A DNA stretch of 20,777 nt from a virus. Numbering within the stretch: position 1 is the first letter of the stretch; each line of letters starts with the position of its first letter. Below the pieces are notes generated by a model. That model worked only from the letters and a program-made list of their open reading frames with translations, ran no database searches and had not been told where the DNA came from. The stretch lies in IMG/VR virus record IMGVR_UViG_3300043773_000085, positions 1 through 20,777 of that record. One strand, written 5' to 3'. Of the stretch, positions 20,704 through 20,777 are shown piece by piece. A program made the translations under genes and the position numbers.

Positions 20704-20777
20704 ATGACAAACGCAACACAAACTAACCGCAACGTATCAATGTATGGTTTTGCTGATATTGATTCTTACATTGAGTC
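20704..20777 (+). CDS. Start of a rightward gene, function unknown (3' end outside window)
   Basis: ATG at 20704 follows AAAGGAAACAAA, a good ribosome binding site, and the frame is open to the window edge. The 24 visible codons begin MTNATQTNRNVSMYGFADID, which I do not recognise. It is the only clear plus-strand gene. It lies downstream of an operator-covered promoter, so it is probably an early or lysogeny-linked gene set against the leftward operon. Confidence 0.7.
   Translation, partial: MTNATQTNRNVSMYGFADIDSYIE

Noticed and set aside
1-20777. tRNA, rRNA, insertion sequence or integrase gene
   Set aside because: I saw no cloverleaf-like sequence, rRNA segment, transposase or integrase motif on either strand.

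Overview
The window is phage (or prophage) DNA. The virion genes follow the P22 podovirus plan: a Sf6/P22-type small terminase, large terminase, P22-type portal, scaffold, P22-type coat, gp4-like tail adaptor and gp10-like tail protein. No host gene, integrase or lysis gene is visible. Protein style, consensus DnaA boxes and the many small conserved ORFs suggest a freshwater betaproteobacterial (Burkholderiales-like) host; that is inference from memory, not a search result. Nearly all genes lie on the minus strand and read right to left, many coupled by ATGA, GTGA, TAATG or TGATG overlaps.

Right to left. (1) 20520-20777 is a divergent control region. A short YdaS/Cro-like regulator reads left and an unidentified gene reads right off the window. 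Between them lie three copies of a CTAGCA-N3-TGCTAG operator, two of them over a likely promoter. (2) 19474-20308 carries a C5 cytosine methyltransferase that shares almost all of its DNA, in a +1 frame, with a second open frame of 276 codons. That frame has its own well-placed start, and a run of 13 G lies in both frames. (3) 17433-19481 encodes a Toprim plus RepA-like ATPase (primase-helicase). It runs into a dense array of a 9-10 bp motif (TTCGGTACA) at 17186-17476. (4) 16230-17160 holds a RusA-like protein, a 29-codon Cys-rich mini-ORF tiled between its neighbours, and the small terminase with a GTG start. (5) 15895-16229 is non-coding, with five DnaA boxes, a GC-rich block and an A/T-rich tract.

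(6) 10685-15894 runs from large terminase through small conserved proteins to portal and a DUF5856-like helical protein. (7) 5226-10682 is a cassette of fibre-like and appendage proteins, several with internal repeats, placed between portal and scaffold where P22 has none. (8) 1-5182 carries scaffold, coat, a probable decoration protein, a small structural protein, a 61-aa protein, the tail adaptor and the gp10-like protein. Intrinsic-terminator-like hairpins follow the coat gene and the next two genes.

As a system, the right third looks like an early module (control, modification, replication) and the left three quarters a late packaging and virion module. The most unusual parts are the dual-coding methyltransferase locus with its poly-G run, the decamer array beside the primase-helicase, and the DnaA-box cluster between the terminase genes.
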